Source: Leucaena leucocephala (Eukaryota; Streptophyta; Magnoliopsida; Fabales; Fabaceae). From it: a stretch of 64,000 bases of DNA. This document shows positions 10,879-22,601 of the stretch, one piece after another; within the stretch, counting starts at the first letter, position 1; the number at the start of each line of letters is the position of its first letter. Location: assembly GCA_037074615.1 (NCBI GenBank), contig CM073537.1, forward strand, positions 12,605,989 to 12,669,988. Direction: 5' to 3'. The position numbers and the translations under genes were made by a program. The notes under the pieces are model-generated. The model worked only from the letters and a program-made list of their open reading frames with translations, was not told where the DNA came from and did no database searches.

Positions 10879-11577
10879 ATGACTAGATATAGATCCGGAT
10901 CCGAAACTACAGTGAACCAGTGGGATCCTAGACCAGAGGTCTCTAGTTCGGATAGTTCAGAAGAGGAGATAATGAGCAATGATTATGATCCTTGGATATC
11001 TCCAGTAGTAAGTGACTCAGAAGTGGATAGTTCTTCTGTAGGATCAAATCTTGTGGTGTATGATCAGGAGAAGAAGGGGATAAAAGGTCCTATTCCTGCC
11101 ATTCCCATAAATGTGGTACCTCCAAATATAGCAGACAATTCAAGATCCAGCCAAGTACTTGATCAGATTAATGCGCCAGGTCCCAGTAGGCCCGAAGTGA
11201 TATTAGTAGAGATATATTTGGGAAATATAATCGTAAGACTGATACCAGGGAGGAACCTGAGTAGAGAACAATTTGAGAGCTCGGTAGTATTAGCCCGACA
11301 GCTATATGGGCTGAGGCAGACCCTGATCAGAAATGTAGATCAAGGTTATATGGTTTATCAGAATTTCATCACAAGGGTAAAAGCGATATATCAAGCCTGG
11401 GATCCAAATGTATTAACCCTAGGGCTTTGGCTAGAAATTATGGACGATGTATTGCCAACTACTCCTACCTGGAGATCAGAGTTGGATCGATATTTTGACA
11501 AAGAACCATATTGTACTGTATCTGACTGGATCTACTTGGTAGGAGAGTATATTAGAATAAAGTTTAAGAAGAATTAG
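10879..11577 (+). CDS. Pre-gag ORF of Gypsy-1, unknown function
   Basis: 232 residues, open throughout in an element whose gag and pol are full of stops. The N-terminal third is Ser/Asp/Glu-rich (SSSDSSEEEIMSNDYDPW). The middle has a Pro-rich stretch (GPIPAIPINVVPPN) and the C-terminal half is more globular (NLSREQFESSVVLARQLY, AIYQAWDP, TPTWRSELDRYF). Gypsy-2 carries a homologue at 40716-41412, roughly seven residues in ten identical by eye, with conservative changes. It ends about 140 bp before the gag ATG and is in another frame. No zinc knuckle or known Gag or envelope feature is visible. It may be an extra element protein; a retrogene capture is also possible. Confidence 0.65.
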   Translation: MTRYRSGSETTVNQWDPRPEVSSSDSSEEEIMSNDYDPWISPVVSDSEVDSSSVGSNLVVYDQEKKGIKGPIPAIPINVVPPNIADNSRSSQVLDQINAPGPSRPEVILVEIYLGNIIVRLIPGRNLSREQFESSVVLARQLYGLRQTLIRNVDQGYMVYQNFITRVKAIYQAWDPNVLTLGLWLEIMDDVLPTTPTWRSELDRYFDKEPYCTVSDWIYLVGEYIRIKFKKN

Positions 11578-11720
11578 GGTAATGTTTTCAATGTACGTAA
11601 TGTATAAAAGATTAGTACAGTAGTATATGTATGACTGTGACATGTACCTTGTATGCTATGTTTGAAATGAAATGAGAAATGTTGTTTATCGCATTCCCTT
11701 CTATGTTATAGCATAACAAA

Positions 11721-12003
11721 ATGGTTCGAACAAGAAGAACGATTCCAGCAGAGGAACCACAAGAAGCTGGAAATCTTAATCGGCTAATTTTAGAGTGATT
11801 AGAACAACAACAAAAGATAATTAAGGAAATGCGAGCAGCTCAGGCACGTAATGAGCAGGAAAGAGATGCCGCTATAGCTGCAGCAGTAGCTGAGGCAATA
11901 AGCAACCTGAGGCCACTCGAGCCTTCAGGATCAGCTAGTAGAGAACCATAGCCGGTACAGCCCCAGAGACGGGTTGACCCAAGAGAGGATGCAGCTAGCA
12001 TCC
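11721..12003 (+). pseudogene. Gypsy-1 gag, N-terminal part
   Basis: Begins ATGGTTCGAACAAGAAGA (MVRTRRTIPAEEPQEAGNLNR), a start common in chromovirus Gag proteins, then a Gln/Glu-rich helix (LEQQQKIIKEMRAAQ). It has TGA at about 11797 and TAG at about 11948, where Gypsy-2 keeps sense codons. The frame is cut at 12003 by Gypsy-3 and resumes at 31980. Confidence 0.8.
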
Positions 12004-14184
12004 TGAAACATCCTTCCTTAGACTCCTCAGAGCACACTTGAAGAAGCATTATTAGCTGGTTTATATCTTATCTTAAGTCCAGAAGTTGAACTTTTAACTT
12101 TAAGTTCCTTATTCTGAACTTTTACTTTGAGGACAGGTTTATCTCATTGTACACATCCAAATGAGGCTTATTACCTATCCACAGAATGCCCTATATGTGT
12201 ATAACTGGCTCACCAAATTTCGTGGCCAAACTCTTCCGTTTACTAGGTCACACTGAGGTCGGAATACTGCTACCTCAGGACCTACGAATTTCTCTCTTAA
12301 TTTCTCATACACAAATTGAACATGCCAAACAATATTTATCATTGAATAACAACATGTCATACAATAAGGCATACACAAAATCCTCATATTTTTATTACAT
12401 CTTTTCCTGCCTGAAATCCGGCGGCATAACTGCTAGGCTTTATCTGTATAAAGAACGAACTGTACTGATTCGGTAATTCCCTCATGAGAACTACCATTCT
12501 ACGTAGTACCCAGGAAAGACTAGATGAACCGGCTAGGTCCACTCACTTCCAGCCTCCTTAGACAGCACATACGTACACAGTACTTATCATATACTGATGT
12601 TCAGTCTTAACTTCGGCAGCATAACGGCGCATCCTAGCATTCTCAAAATTTACTTCGACATAACCTCCCTGTAATGGGTTATATATAGGGATGAGATTCG
12701 GGGGAATCTCAGTAGCAACAATCATAACAATATATGTAATGCAGAGTGACAGTGCTTGCTTGTGACTGTATACAGATAAGTATGCTGCATGCTTCCATAC
12801 TCAATAACATATGATCATAGCATTGCAGTAGAGCTTCAGACATAACATATAAGACAACAATCCAACCAAACAATAGCACATCAAATCACAAAGCCATTAC
12901 ATAAAAGCTAGGATTAGTTACTACCTGGCTAGCTCAACAGAACTCTACTATCTCTATTCTGCTTCCAGCTCCGCCAGAACTTCCTTTCTTTCTTTCTTCC
13001 TTTCTCTCTTCCTTTCCTTCTCCTTCTCTCTCTTCTTTCTCTCTCTTTCTCTTCTCCATGCGTGAAGCAAATGAATGGGGGAGGGGGTATTTATAATTGC
13101 CTCCAATGGCAATATCGTAATTTCCATGAACTCTGATCCTGTGGCCACGGTTTTTCTGGAATTTCCTATTTTCTTTATTTCCTTTACTGCATCATCATGC
13201 TGACTCACCCTTTCATAATTACCTGCTGACTCAGCACGCTGACTCGCCATGCTGACTCATAGCCTTTCATAATTACCTGCTGACTCAGCATGCTGACTCG
13301 TAGGTCCAGAGTCTTGCATCGTAATACGTGTCCTTAGCTTCATCTGCTTCCGCCAGATCAGTGTCATGTGGCGCCTGGAAGAGACCTTGCATGCTTTCCA
13401 ATGCTATTCAGATAAGTCTCAGACTTTATCTGATCACCTTCTCAGTTATCGTGCCAACCGAGTAACTTTACTTTACTGAATCATTACTTTAATGCCATGT
13501 GGCATCCTGTGGGTCCCATGGGCACACCTTATCAGTCCACCTCATGGTTTCCAGATATCCTTTCCTTTATCTGACCTCCTGCCCCAGTTTTATCTCTAAC
13601 CGGGTAATTATCTCATTTGGACCTTCACAACTCTTGGCCCACTTGATCCCATACGGCTAACACCACTTATAGTCACTAGTCGCGACCCAAACATCATCTT
13701 ATCGCGACCTAACACTTCTGTGTACATTAGTCGCGACCACAACATCCTTTAGTCGCGACCATAACAGTTTTTCGTCGTGACCTCATTACTTTTTAGTCGT
13801 AACTAGGCTCATTTTACCTATTAGTCGCAACACCACGTATATTTTCGTCACGACCCATCCTTTCTGCCAATATTAGTCGCGACCATAATACCTTCTCGTC
13901 GCGCCTAGCTCTTTCTGTAACTATTAGTCACGACCATAATACTCTCTAGTCGTGACCAAAATGGTCAGCTCTCAACTCTACAACCTTTAACCTTTATATC
14001 ATCCCAAAAATGGCCATTCTTCCCCTTGGGACCTCAACACATGAGTCCCCATATCTTTACTTACTTGCAGCTTAGTCCCTGAAACTCTCTACATGTCTCT
14101 GGGACTTCTGCTCAAAAGGGGTCTAATAGCCTCTCAATCTTAGGCTATTTCTACATCTCTAGGCCTGAAAATTGGGATGTTACA
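12004..14184 (-). repeat. Gypsy-3 3' LTR
   Basis: Reads TGTAACATCCCAATTTTCAG on the minus strand at 14184 and ends in GGATGTTTCA at 12004. Contains the complement of TATAAATA (13088-13095), a CT-rich tract (12985-13060), repeats of GCTGACTCA (13195-13300) and a TCGCGAC array (13678-13957). An ORF-like stretch over the CT tract is low complexity. Confidence 0.9.
13678..13957 (-). repeat. TCGCGAC motif array in the Gypsy-3 3' LTR
   Basis: About a dozen AGTCGCGACC-type units at irregular 20-35 bp spacing, some changed to CGTG, CACG or CGCA. On the element strand it lies upstream of the TATA box, so in U3, unlike the equivalent array in the Copia LTR. Confidence 0.8.
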
Positions 14185-15490
14185 TTTCTCCTCCCCTTTA
14201 AATAAATTTCATCCTCAAAATTTAATTAGTACAATAGCCAAATTTACTCAATATCTGGCAAAGTACCTTATCATAAAACTTTACATATTTTATAACATGC
14301 TTTTATTTTCTTTGGGTCAACTCAATCAGAGTTTAAAATCTACTTTTCTCTTATGGATCACTCACTGCACTTATGAGCAGTGTCCATTTCTTTCATATCA
14401 AATTTTCTTGAATATTACTGTATTCAGGAATACTCATCATATCTCTTTCAGCATCATACTTCTAGCATTTATCTCTTATTACTTCTCTTAATATCTCGCA
14501 GACTGCTTTAATATCTGCAACATCTCATCTTTCTTTTTATATAATCATATATTCTCATCATTCTTAGCACTTAACTTCATACAGAGAGAGGACTTACGCA
14601 GCTATTATTTCTTTACTTTGCTTCTGAACAAGAGCACCTACTCTTAAATAAGAGCATCTATGCATAATGCCTGGCCAACATATTGCAGGACTGCATATTT
14701 ACTTATGAATGCAAAGCTCTAACATCGGAGCTCAAGCATTTCTGTTCTAATTATGCACAGCTCTAACACTTGGAGCTTGCACAATTTTAGCATAACATAT
14801 GGCCTGACATCTCATGCAACGAGGGAAAGCTCTCATTTTCTATTCTATTCGTAACATAACATTTAAACATATGATCCCTACAAAAGGGAGCCTCTCTATC
14901 TGTTCATAAAATGCATATTTCTCGGTGCGTGTCATATTACACGTTTACCATAGTGTATCTCATTACATGCTTTTGCTACTTTATCATGGCATATCTAGCC
15001 AACTCTGGCTATCTCATGGTGTATTTCACCCTTTCGTAACTTATCTTGCCTTATCATGACTTATCCTGAGATACTATAAGGCTAACATTATCTTCCTCAT
15101 AGAACCGCGTTCTATCTTTGTTTTCCTTAGACCCTCTTCTCTAAGTCTTCTCTAGCCTTTTAATATCTTTACCCTCATCTGGGGGATCAATCTACTCATA
15201 CTCTTCTGTTCTCATTACACAGAGGATTCTCTTCTCTGCTTCTTAGGCATACTTCTACAAAACTTTGAATATCAGCACTCAGATTTGAACTTGGACTCCA
15301 TCTTTATTTAAGGGAAAGCTAAGTTCAGTCTGTATAGGCTATATGAGAAAAATAATTATAAATAATTTTTCTGGCTGGGTTTATCAACTGGTGAAGCTTC
15401 CTCACCTTAACTTCGTCTTTGGCATTCATCTTCCCAGAGAGATACTACATTGTACTCATATCTCATGGCTCATTACTTTCCTTAGGCTAG
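14185..15490 (-). other. Gypsy-3 interior, polypurine-tract side
   Basis: Starts with the complement of a polypurine tract (14185-14202, CT-rich) and a GAGGATGAAATTTATTT-like element also seen before the Gypsy-2 3' LTR at about 60242-60255. The rest is AT-rich with scattered CATATC and GAGCTC-type words and no credible coding frame. The 104-codon frame at 14177-14491 overlaps the LTR and PPT and shows no homology that I can see. Confidence 0.7.
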
Positions 15491-17405
15491 TGTAGGGAAT
15501 TGGAAGACACGCAGCGGAAATTAACTTTAAAAATTTTTCCATTCCCAGCCAGGATCTACCGAATGTGTTTAAGTCAAGGAGAAAGAAGTGTTACCTTCGG
15601 TTTCAAGCTTTGGTCGCGACCTCAGTGTCCACTAGTCGCGACTCCTCGCCTCTGGAACTTTCAGTCGCGACCTCCTCAGCTTCTAGTCGCGACCTGTTGC
15701 CTCTGGAGTTTGTAGTCGCGACCTACTCTGTTTCTAGTCGCGACCTGTCGCCTCTGGAGCTTTTAGTCGCGACCTCTTCAACTTCACGTCGCGACCTGTC
15801 TCCTCTTTTCGGATTTCTGACGTTCAGATGCCCGTTTGGTCGCGACCTAAGTGTGTTCTGGTCGCGACCTTTCTTCGTGTCTGGCCGTATCGTAGAAGTC
15901 GACAGCTCAGATCGGCTTCCTCTACCGGTATCCACACGAACAGCGTTCCAGTTACGAACGACGTGCTAGCGCCTCTTGTCCCTCTAAGGCTTTCTGGAGA
16001 TTCCGTCCTCACCGTCTCTATTTCGGCAGTTTCTTATATGCAAACCTTTTGCACTCTCCCTGCCCCCTTTTCTCACGACTGAATGTGTGTGAAGAGATCT
16101 ATTGTGTGTTGAACCCTAGCTCCTAATGTCAAATATATAGGAAGCTATCGGGCTTCTAATAGGGCCGGGCTTCAGAATTAATCTTATATTAATTCTGAAT
16201 TAATACAATATCATATATTGCATAATTTAATAAGAAACTGATTAAATAAATATGGTTTATATTAAATCCGTCCCACAGATTTAATTCACCTATTTATTTA
16301 ATTTAAAATAAAGATAAGACAGAATTATATTTGATTTATTCTCATAAATCAAATTTGAGATATCTTATCAATTTGAATTTCAAATTCAAATAGATCATAT
16401 CCATTTAAATTCAAATTCAAAATTGATAGAGATTTAATTTATCCTTATAAATTAAATCTTACAAATATCTCTTATATTATTTATATAATATATATATATA
16501 TAAACTAATTTATATATATATATAAAATATATATCCACCCTAGATTATTCATTGAATCTAGACATCTCTTAGATTCAATGAATCTGGACATCATAGCTCG
16601 CATTGGGCTGTTTTGTGTGCGACCCTGTAGGCCCATATGAAGTTGGCAGTGGCCCAGTTACTATACTGACCCACAAGTCGTAAGCGGTCTCTAGCAAGGC
16701 ATTACGACTACCCAAAACATATGAGGATCGATAAACGATGTAACCTTTCATACAACCATATCACGTCCCTTTTGTCACACGATATTTCGGTCAAGGATGA
16801 GGCATGGTGAACGTCATCCTCCTGTTCCTGACCGTTACTTTCTCGATCCCTGAGTAGTCTGAATATAGAAATGGAACTACCCTTCCATTCCAGTATGGCC
16901 ATACATTTCTCAGACTCACTCATCGAGGGGCCCAGTAATATCTCTCTACGAATGTGAGGGACAAATTCCATCTTGACCATTCACATTCCTCCGCATGAAA
17001 AACCACTAAGCCCGAGCATAGCCTTTATGATCACTCGGTCAAAAGTTACTTTTGACTAGGTCAAAGCTGAGCGTTTGTCATGTAGGAATCCATGATGATC
17101 TCAGGTCAAAGGGCATAGTGACATGGCTTGTATATGAGAGAAGCTTATGACTTGACCCATGCAGCTCTCTCATTGCGGGTCGGTCCAACACCCTGTACTC
17201 TTACATGTGCTTATGACTTTGATTTATATCTCTATATATCTTCAAAGTCATACTGGTCTTATTTCATCTCTGCTCCCACATAGATGACCGACCAGGGACA
17301 TTTAGGATAAGATCATGAGTTATCCAAGGATGGTCATCATAGTAAACATGCAAATAATATGATAACATGATACAATGATTGGCCCCTAGGGCACAATTTC
17401 TAACA
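15491..17405 (-). repeat. Copia-2 3' LTR
   Basis: 1915 bp. Reads from TGTTAGAAATTG at 17405 leftwards to CAATTCCCTACA at 15491 on the minus strand. Contains the TCGCGAC array (15612-15869) near its 3' end, the AT-rich inverted-repeat chain (about 16170-16590) and a TATA-like CTATATATTTG near 16130. The complement of the PPT (TCCTCCCACT) abuts it at 17406-17415. Confidence 0.95.
15612..15869 (-). repeat. TCGCGAC motif array in the Copia-2 3' LTR
   Basis: About eleven GGTCGCGAC-type units. In the central part, spacing alternates between 29 and 22 bp, giving a 51-bp higher-order unit. The array is within 130 bp of the LTR 3' end and downstream of the TATA-like site, so it should be in the transcribed leader. 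The same array is at 22723-22980. Confidence 0.85.
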
Positions 17406-17448
17406 TCCTCCCACTTGCACTAGGAATAATCATTAATTTGTCTCAATC

Positions 17449-20400
17449 CTATTGACCTAACATGACGCTCACGTTTTGCCTGGACAAGCGGTTTAGAGGA
17501 TCAGCATCATTGTCTTCTCTTGCTACCTTGCATATTTTTATATCACCTCTATCATTGATTTCTCTGATGAGATGAAATCGCCTGAGTATATGTTTGGTCC
17601 TTTGATGTGACCTAGGCTCTTTGGCCTGTGCAATGGCACCACTATTGTCACAGAACAAAGTTATTGGATCTGAGATGGTCGGTACCACCCTTAGTTCAGC
17701 AATGAACTTCCTGATCCAAATGGCCTCCTCAGCTGCATCAGATGCTGCTATATACTCGGCTTCCATTGCAGAATCTACTATAGTGCTCTGCTTAGAGCTC
17801 TTCCAGCTTACTGCTCCATTATTCAGGAGGAATATGTATCCAGATCGCGATTTCTGGTCATCCTGGTCAGTTTGGAAACTTGCATCTGTGTAACCAGTTA
17901 CATAGAGCTCGTCATCCAATCCACCATAGACCAAGAATAAGTCCTTAGTCCTTCTTAAGTACTTAAGGATATTCTTGACAGCAGTCCAATGGCCCTCACC
18001 AGGGTCCTGTTGATATCTGCTAGTCATACTTAAGGCAAACGAGACATCCGGTCGAGTACATAACATGGCGTACATGATAGATCCTATGGCCGAGGCATAT
18101 GGAATCTTACTCATGCGACCTCGCTGATCTGGTGTACTAGGACACAAATCCTTGCTGAGGTGAATACCATGAGACATGGGTATGAAACCCCTTTTTGATT
18201 CCTGCATACTGAACCTATGCAGTATCTTGTCTATATATGTGCTCTGACTCAATCCTAGAAGCCTTTTAGATCTATCTCTATAGATCATAATTCCTAGGAT
18301 GTAGGTGGCTTCACCCAAGTCTTTCATCGAGAAAGATTTTCCTAACCAAGACTTGACAATCTGCAAGGTAGGAATGTCATTCCCAATGAGTAGGATGTCA
18401 TCGACATAGAGTACCAAAAATACAACTGTGCTCCCACTAACCTTCTTGTACACACAAGGTTCATCAATGTTTTGAAGAAATCCAAACTCTTTGACTACTT
18501 CATCAAAACGATGATTCCAACTCTGAGATGCTTGCTTCAGTCCATAAATGGACCTTTGAAGCTTGCATACCTTACCAGAGTCCTCAGAACGCACAAAACC
18601 TTCAGGTTGTGTCATGTACACATCCTCAAGGAGCTTTCCATTAAGGAAGGCTGTCTTGACGTCCATCTGCCATATTTCATAGTCATAATATGCTGCAATG
18701 GCAAGGAGGATTCTGATTGATTTGGCCATTGCAACTGGGGAAAAGGTCTCATCATAGTCCACACCATGAGTTTGAGTAAATCCTTTTGCAACCAGTCGTG
18801 CCTTGAAGACATTTACATTGCCATCCATGTCAGTTTTCTCTTTAAAAACCCACTTGCACCCGACGGTTTTTATACCTTCAGGCGGGTCGACTAAGGTCCA
18901 TACCTTATTGTCGTACGTGGATTGCATCTCAGACTTCATGGCATTAAGCCGTTTCTCAGAGTTTGGTCCCACTATAGCTTCTTGATAGGTAGTGGGCTCA
19001 TTATGCTCAATGAGCAACACATCACGACTATCAGAAATCAGAAATCCATATATCTGAGGCTGAAGTCGTGCCCTATTAGATCGCCTTGGGCCTTGCGTGA
19101 CCTGAGGAGTCTCAACAACTTCTTGTGAGTCTTCTCTACTTTCCATCTCTAGTTCTGTGGCGTCTTGTGGCTCTCGAACTTCTTCGAGGTGTACCTTGCT
19201 CCCAGTGGTTCTTTTAGAGATAAATTCTCGTTCTAGAAAGATACCATTTCTGACAACAAACACTTTGTTATCAGTGGGGTTGTAGACATAATATCCCTTG
19301 GTTTCCTTAGGATATCCCACAAAAAGGCACTTTGAAGATTTGGGCGCTAACTTATCTGAGGCTTGTTGCTTAACATAGACCTCACATCCCCAAATCTTGA
19401 GAAAAGACAAACTAGGTTTCCTCCCAGTCCATATCTCATACGGAGTCTTTTCAACTGCCTTAGATGGAACACGATTCAGTGTGAACGTAGCTGTCTCTAG
19501 GGCGTGGCCCCAAAAGGATGGTGGAAGATCTGTTCGACTCATCATGGATCGAACCATATCCAATAGTGTTCGATTCCTCCGTTCAGAAACCCCATTCCAT
19601 TGTGGTGTTCCTGGAGGAGTCAATTGTGAGACTATTCCACAATTCCTAAGATGATCGATAAACTCTTGGCTCAAATATTCACCACCTCGATCAGATCGAA
19701 GGGCTTTAATTGTTTTACCAAGCTGGTTTTGTACTTCATTTTGAAATATCTTGAACATTTCAAAAGATTCGGATTTATGTTTCATTAGATAGACGTAGCC
19801 ATATCTACTGAAATCATCTATGAATGTAATGAAGTACGAATAACCTCTTCTGGCATTTGTATTCATCGGTCCACACACATCTGTATGTATGAGGCCCAAC
19901 AAATCAGTGGCCCTCTCACTGTGCCCAGTGAAAGGCGACTTTGTCATCTTTCCTAACAAACAAGATTCGCAAGTATCATATGATTCAAAATCAAATGAGT
20001 TGAGAAATCCATCTTGATGGAGTTTAGAAATGCGTTTCTCATTTATGTGGCCTAGACGACAGTGCCAGAGGTACGTCGGATTCAAATCATTTGGTTTGAT
20101 CCTTTTGGCGGTTATGTTATAGATATTTCCATGATTGGGTTGTTCCAAGTTTAATATGTAATGATCAACATGCAAATCACCATGAGCATAGAAAATATCA
20201 TTACGATAAATAGAACATTTACCATTCCCAGAAATGGAAGTGTAACCTTCCTTATCCAAATAAGAAAGAGAAACAATGTTACTACTCAAAGCAGGAACAT
20301 AATAGCAATTGTTCAAAACTAACAAAAGCCCAGTGGGCAGAACTAATTCATAAGTGCCCACAGCTAGAGCAGCAACCTTTGCTCTCTTTCCAACTCATAG

Positions 20401-21399
20401 GTCAACTTCGCCCTTCTTCAGCTTTCTACTGTCCTTTAGGCCCTGCACATTTATACAAATGTGAGAACCACATGCAGTATCTAATACCCATGTAGTGGAA
20501 GTAGAGAGATGAATGTCTATAACATAAATACCTGAAGCGATAGCCCCGCTATCCTTCTTGTTCTTTCTCAGATCTTCAAGGTAGAGTTTGCAATTCCTCT
20601 TCCAATGACCCGGTTCATTGCAGAAGAAGCAAACTCCTTCCTTTGGAGGCTTTGCCTTCTTTGGTGCAGGCTTGGTTTCGGGCTTGCCTGACTCTTTGGT
20701 CTTACCAGATGAGCAGTGACCCTTCCCCTTACCATTGCCTTTCTTTTTCATACCCTTTCCTTTCTGAACCATCAAAACAGTACTGGGCTTCTTCGTAACA
20801 GTCGGCTCAGCAGTTTTAAGCATCCCATGCAGTTCAGAAATAGATTTCTCCATGTTGTTCATGTTGTAATTCATGACAAACTGGTCATAACTTTCCGGGA
20901 GTGAGTTCAAGATCAAATCTGTAGCTAACTCCTGGCTCATGGGAAATCCAAGCCTCTCAAGGTGATCTATGTACCCTTTCATCTTTAAGACATGAGTACT
21001 CACTGATGCACCTTCAGCCATCTTGCAGGAATGTAAGGCCTTAGTGGTCTCATACCTCTCTTGCCTTGCCTGTTGCTGGAACATTTCCTTAAGATGCACA
21101 ATCATCTCATAAGCCTCCATGTGTTCCAGATCTCTTTGAAGCTCCGGAACCATAGTGGCAAGCATCAAGCATCCCACATCAACAGAGTCTTCCTTATGCT
21201 TCGCATAAGAATCTCTCTGAGCTCTAGGAGCATTGGCTGCTGGCTCCTCAGGAATGGGTTGATCTAGGACATATACCTTTCTTTCCTGCTTGAGAACAAT
21301 TCTCAAGTTCCTGAACCAGTCAAGAAAGTTTGTCCCATTGAGTTTGTCCTTCTCAAGGACAGATCGCAACGATAATGTAGCAGTATTACTAGTCGTCAT
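17449..21399 (-). pseudogene. Copia-2 gag-pol polyprotein, one private nonsense codon
   Basis: Reads from ATG at 21399. Order: UBN2-type Gag; a basic Lys/Gly linker; zinc knuckle CFFCNEPGHWKRNC; protease (WVLDTACGSHIC); GAG-pre-integrase (LWHCRLGHINEKR, CESCLLGK); DD35E integrase (HTDVCGPM, RSDRGGEY, GVSERRNR); reverse transcriptase (QMDVKTAFLNG, YVDD); RNase H (GYTDASF, EAEYIAAS, FCDNSGAIA). The frame is broken by TGA at 20395-20397 just after the protease, where Copia-3 has CGA. RNase H is intact here. The last residues (about 26, after NDADPL) diverge from the usual Copia ending and the expected residues appear in the neighbouring frame. This change is shared with Copia-3. Confidence 0.9.
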
Positions 21400-22601
21400 G
21401 ATTCTACAATTAAAATATGCAATTTAATTAGCAATCTCCCACTGAATAAAATAACCCTCAATGTAATAATTAGTGGGCTAAGATCCATATTTGGCTTAAA
21501 CTTGAGTCCGCTTTGGCTGGACGCTCAACTTTAAGTTATTTAGGTAGGTAACAACTTTACCAATTACATCAAATGTAATTCTTAGATATTTAGGGGATTC
21601 AATCATCATATGATCCGGCATGTTTTAATCCCATCTAATGCCTTGAGACCCAAAACCGTTTTGATAATCTCAATTAAGTCAAACAATAACAAACATAAGA
21701 GTAGCACCATTACTCTTGCTTATCTCCCCAAGATAACTCAAATGCACCCACTTTGGTGGACCTACAAATGAGCGATCGAGGTTTTGACAAGTGTTCATTA
21801 ATTGACGGCATATGACTTAAGATTTCTTTTAGAGGGTTTAATTAATTATCTGGTTTATAAGATGCATGTATCGCGGTTGTATCTCATACAAGTATTATGC
21901 ATATAAAACATACATGCAGTGATCTAATCAAAAGATGCATAATCTTAATCGTGATACAATATGGCTCACCTATCCTAAGTCCCCTCAAGCCAATGAGAGG
22001 AGCTCTCTTATTAGAATAGGAAAAGTACATAAGGAAACCTCGTTTTAACATTCGAGGGGAGTGAGATGAGAAGAGAATGTACAACGAGAGTCATTAGAGG
22101 AAGGCAGGACACGCAGGCCGTATTTAGAAAAATTACAACACTTGTAATCTAGAGCCATATTGTTCACCATACCCAAACATTCAAGAATCAAAATTCATGC
22201 TATTTGAAGGGCAATAAATGTTTCAAAACATTCATATATCAGGAAAGTCAATACATATTACGATTATGTTGCGCTACGATTAAATAGCCACGGCGGTCCC
22301 GCTAGTCGGTTAGCGGGCGGGGTGTGGGGCAGCGCCCCAATAGAAATTTTTTTGATAAATAATCAAGAATCTTAATTCTTTTTCCTTAGACCCCATCAAT
22401 ATTAATTGATCAAATCAATTAACATACACCACCGATTTCAGTTTCCTTTTAGATTCCGTATATGTCATACATAAACAGATTCCATATATGTCATACATAT
22501 CACGCATGTTATCATATAATCAGCTAAGAAGTCTAACATACATCACATGTATCAACAATCAAACCTAACTTAAACACAAAACGGCATGGCTCTGATACCA
22601 C
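21400..22601 (-). other. Copia-2 leader and primer-binding site
   Basis: The complement of TGGTATCAGAGCC is at 22588-22600, one base inside the 5' LTR. The leader has no coding frame of note. The GC-rich hairpin of Copia-1 is present near 22300-22320 with the loop changed to ACCGAC. Confidence 0.85.

Noticed and set aside
12954..13250. 98-codon minus-strand ORF, also at 30744-31040
   Set aside because: Its C-terminal half is a KERKRE low-complexity translation of the CT-rich tract downstream of the LTR TATA box; it is present in both LTRs only because they are copies.
14177..14491. 104-codon ORF at the edge of the Gypsy-3 LTR
   Set aside because: It spans the LTR end and the PPT complement, is antisense to the element, and is AT-rich with no homology that I can see.
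15612..15869. Regularly spaced palindromic repeats resembling a CRISPR array
   Set aside because: Intervals are partly repeated themselves, spacing alternates 29/22 bp, the core is only about 10 bp, and the array lies inside plant retrotransposon LTRs with no cas genes.
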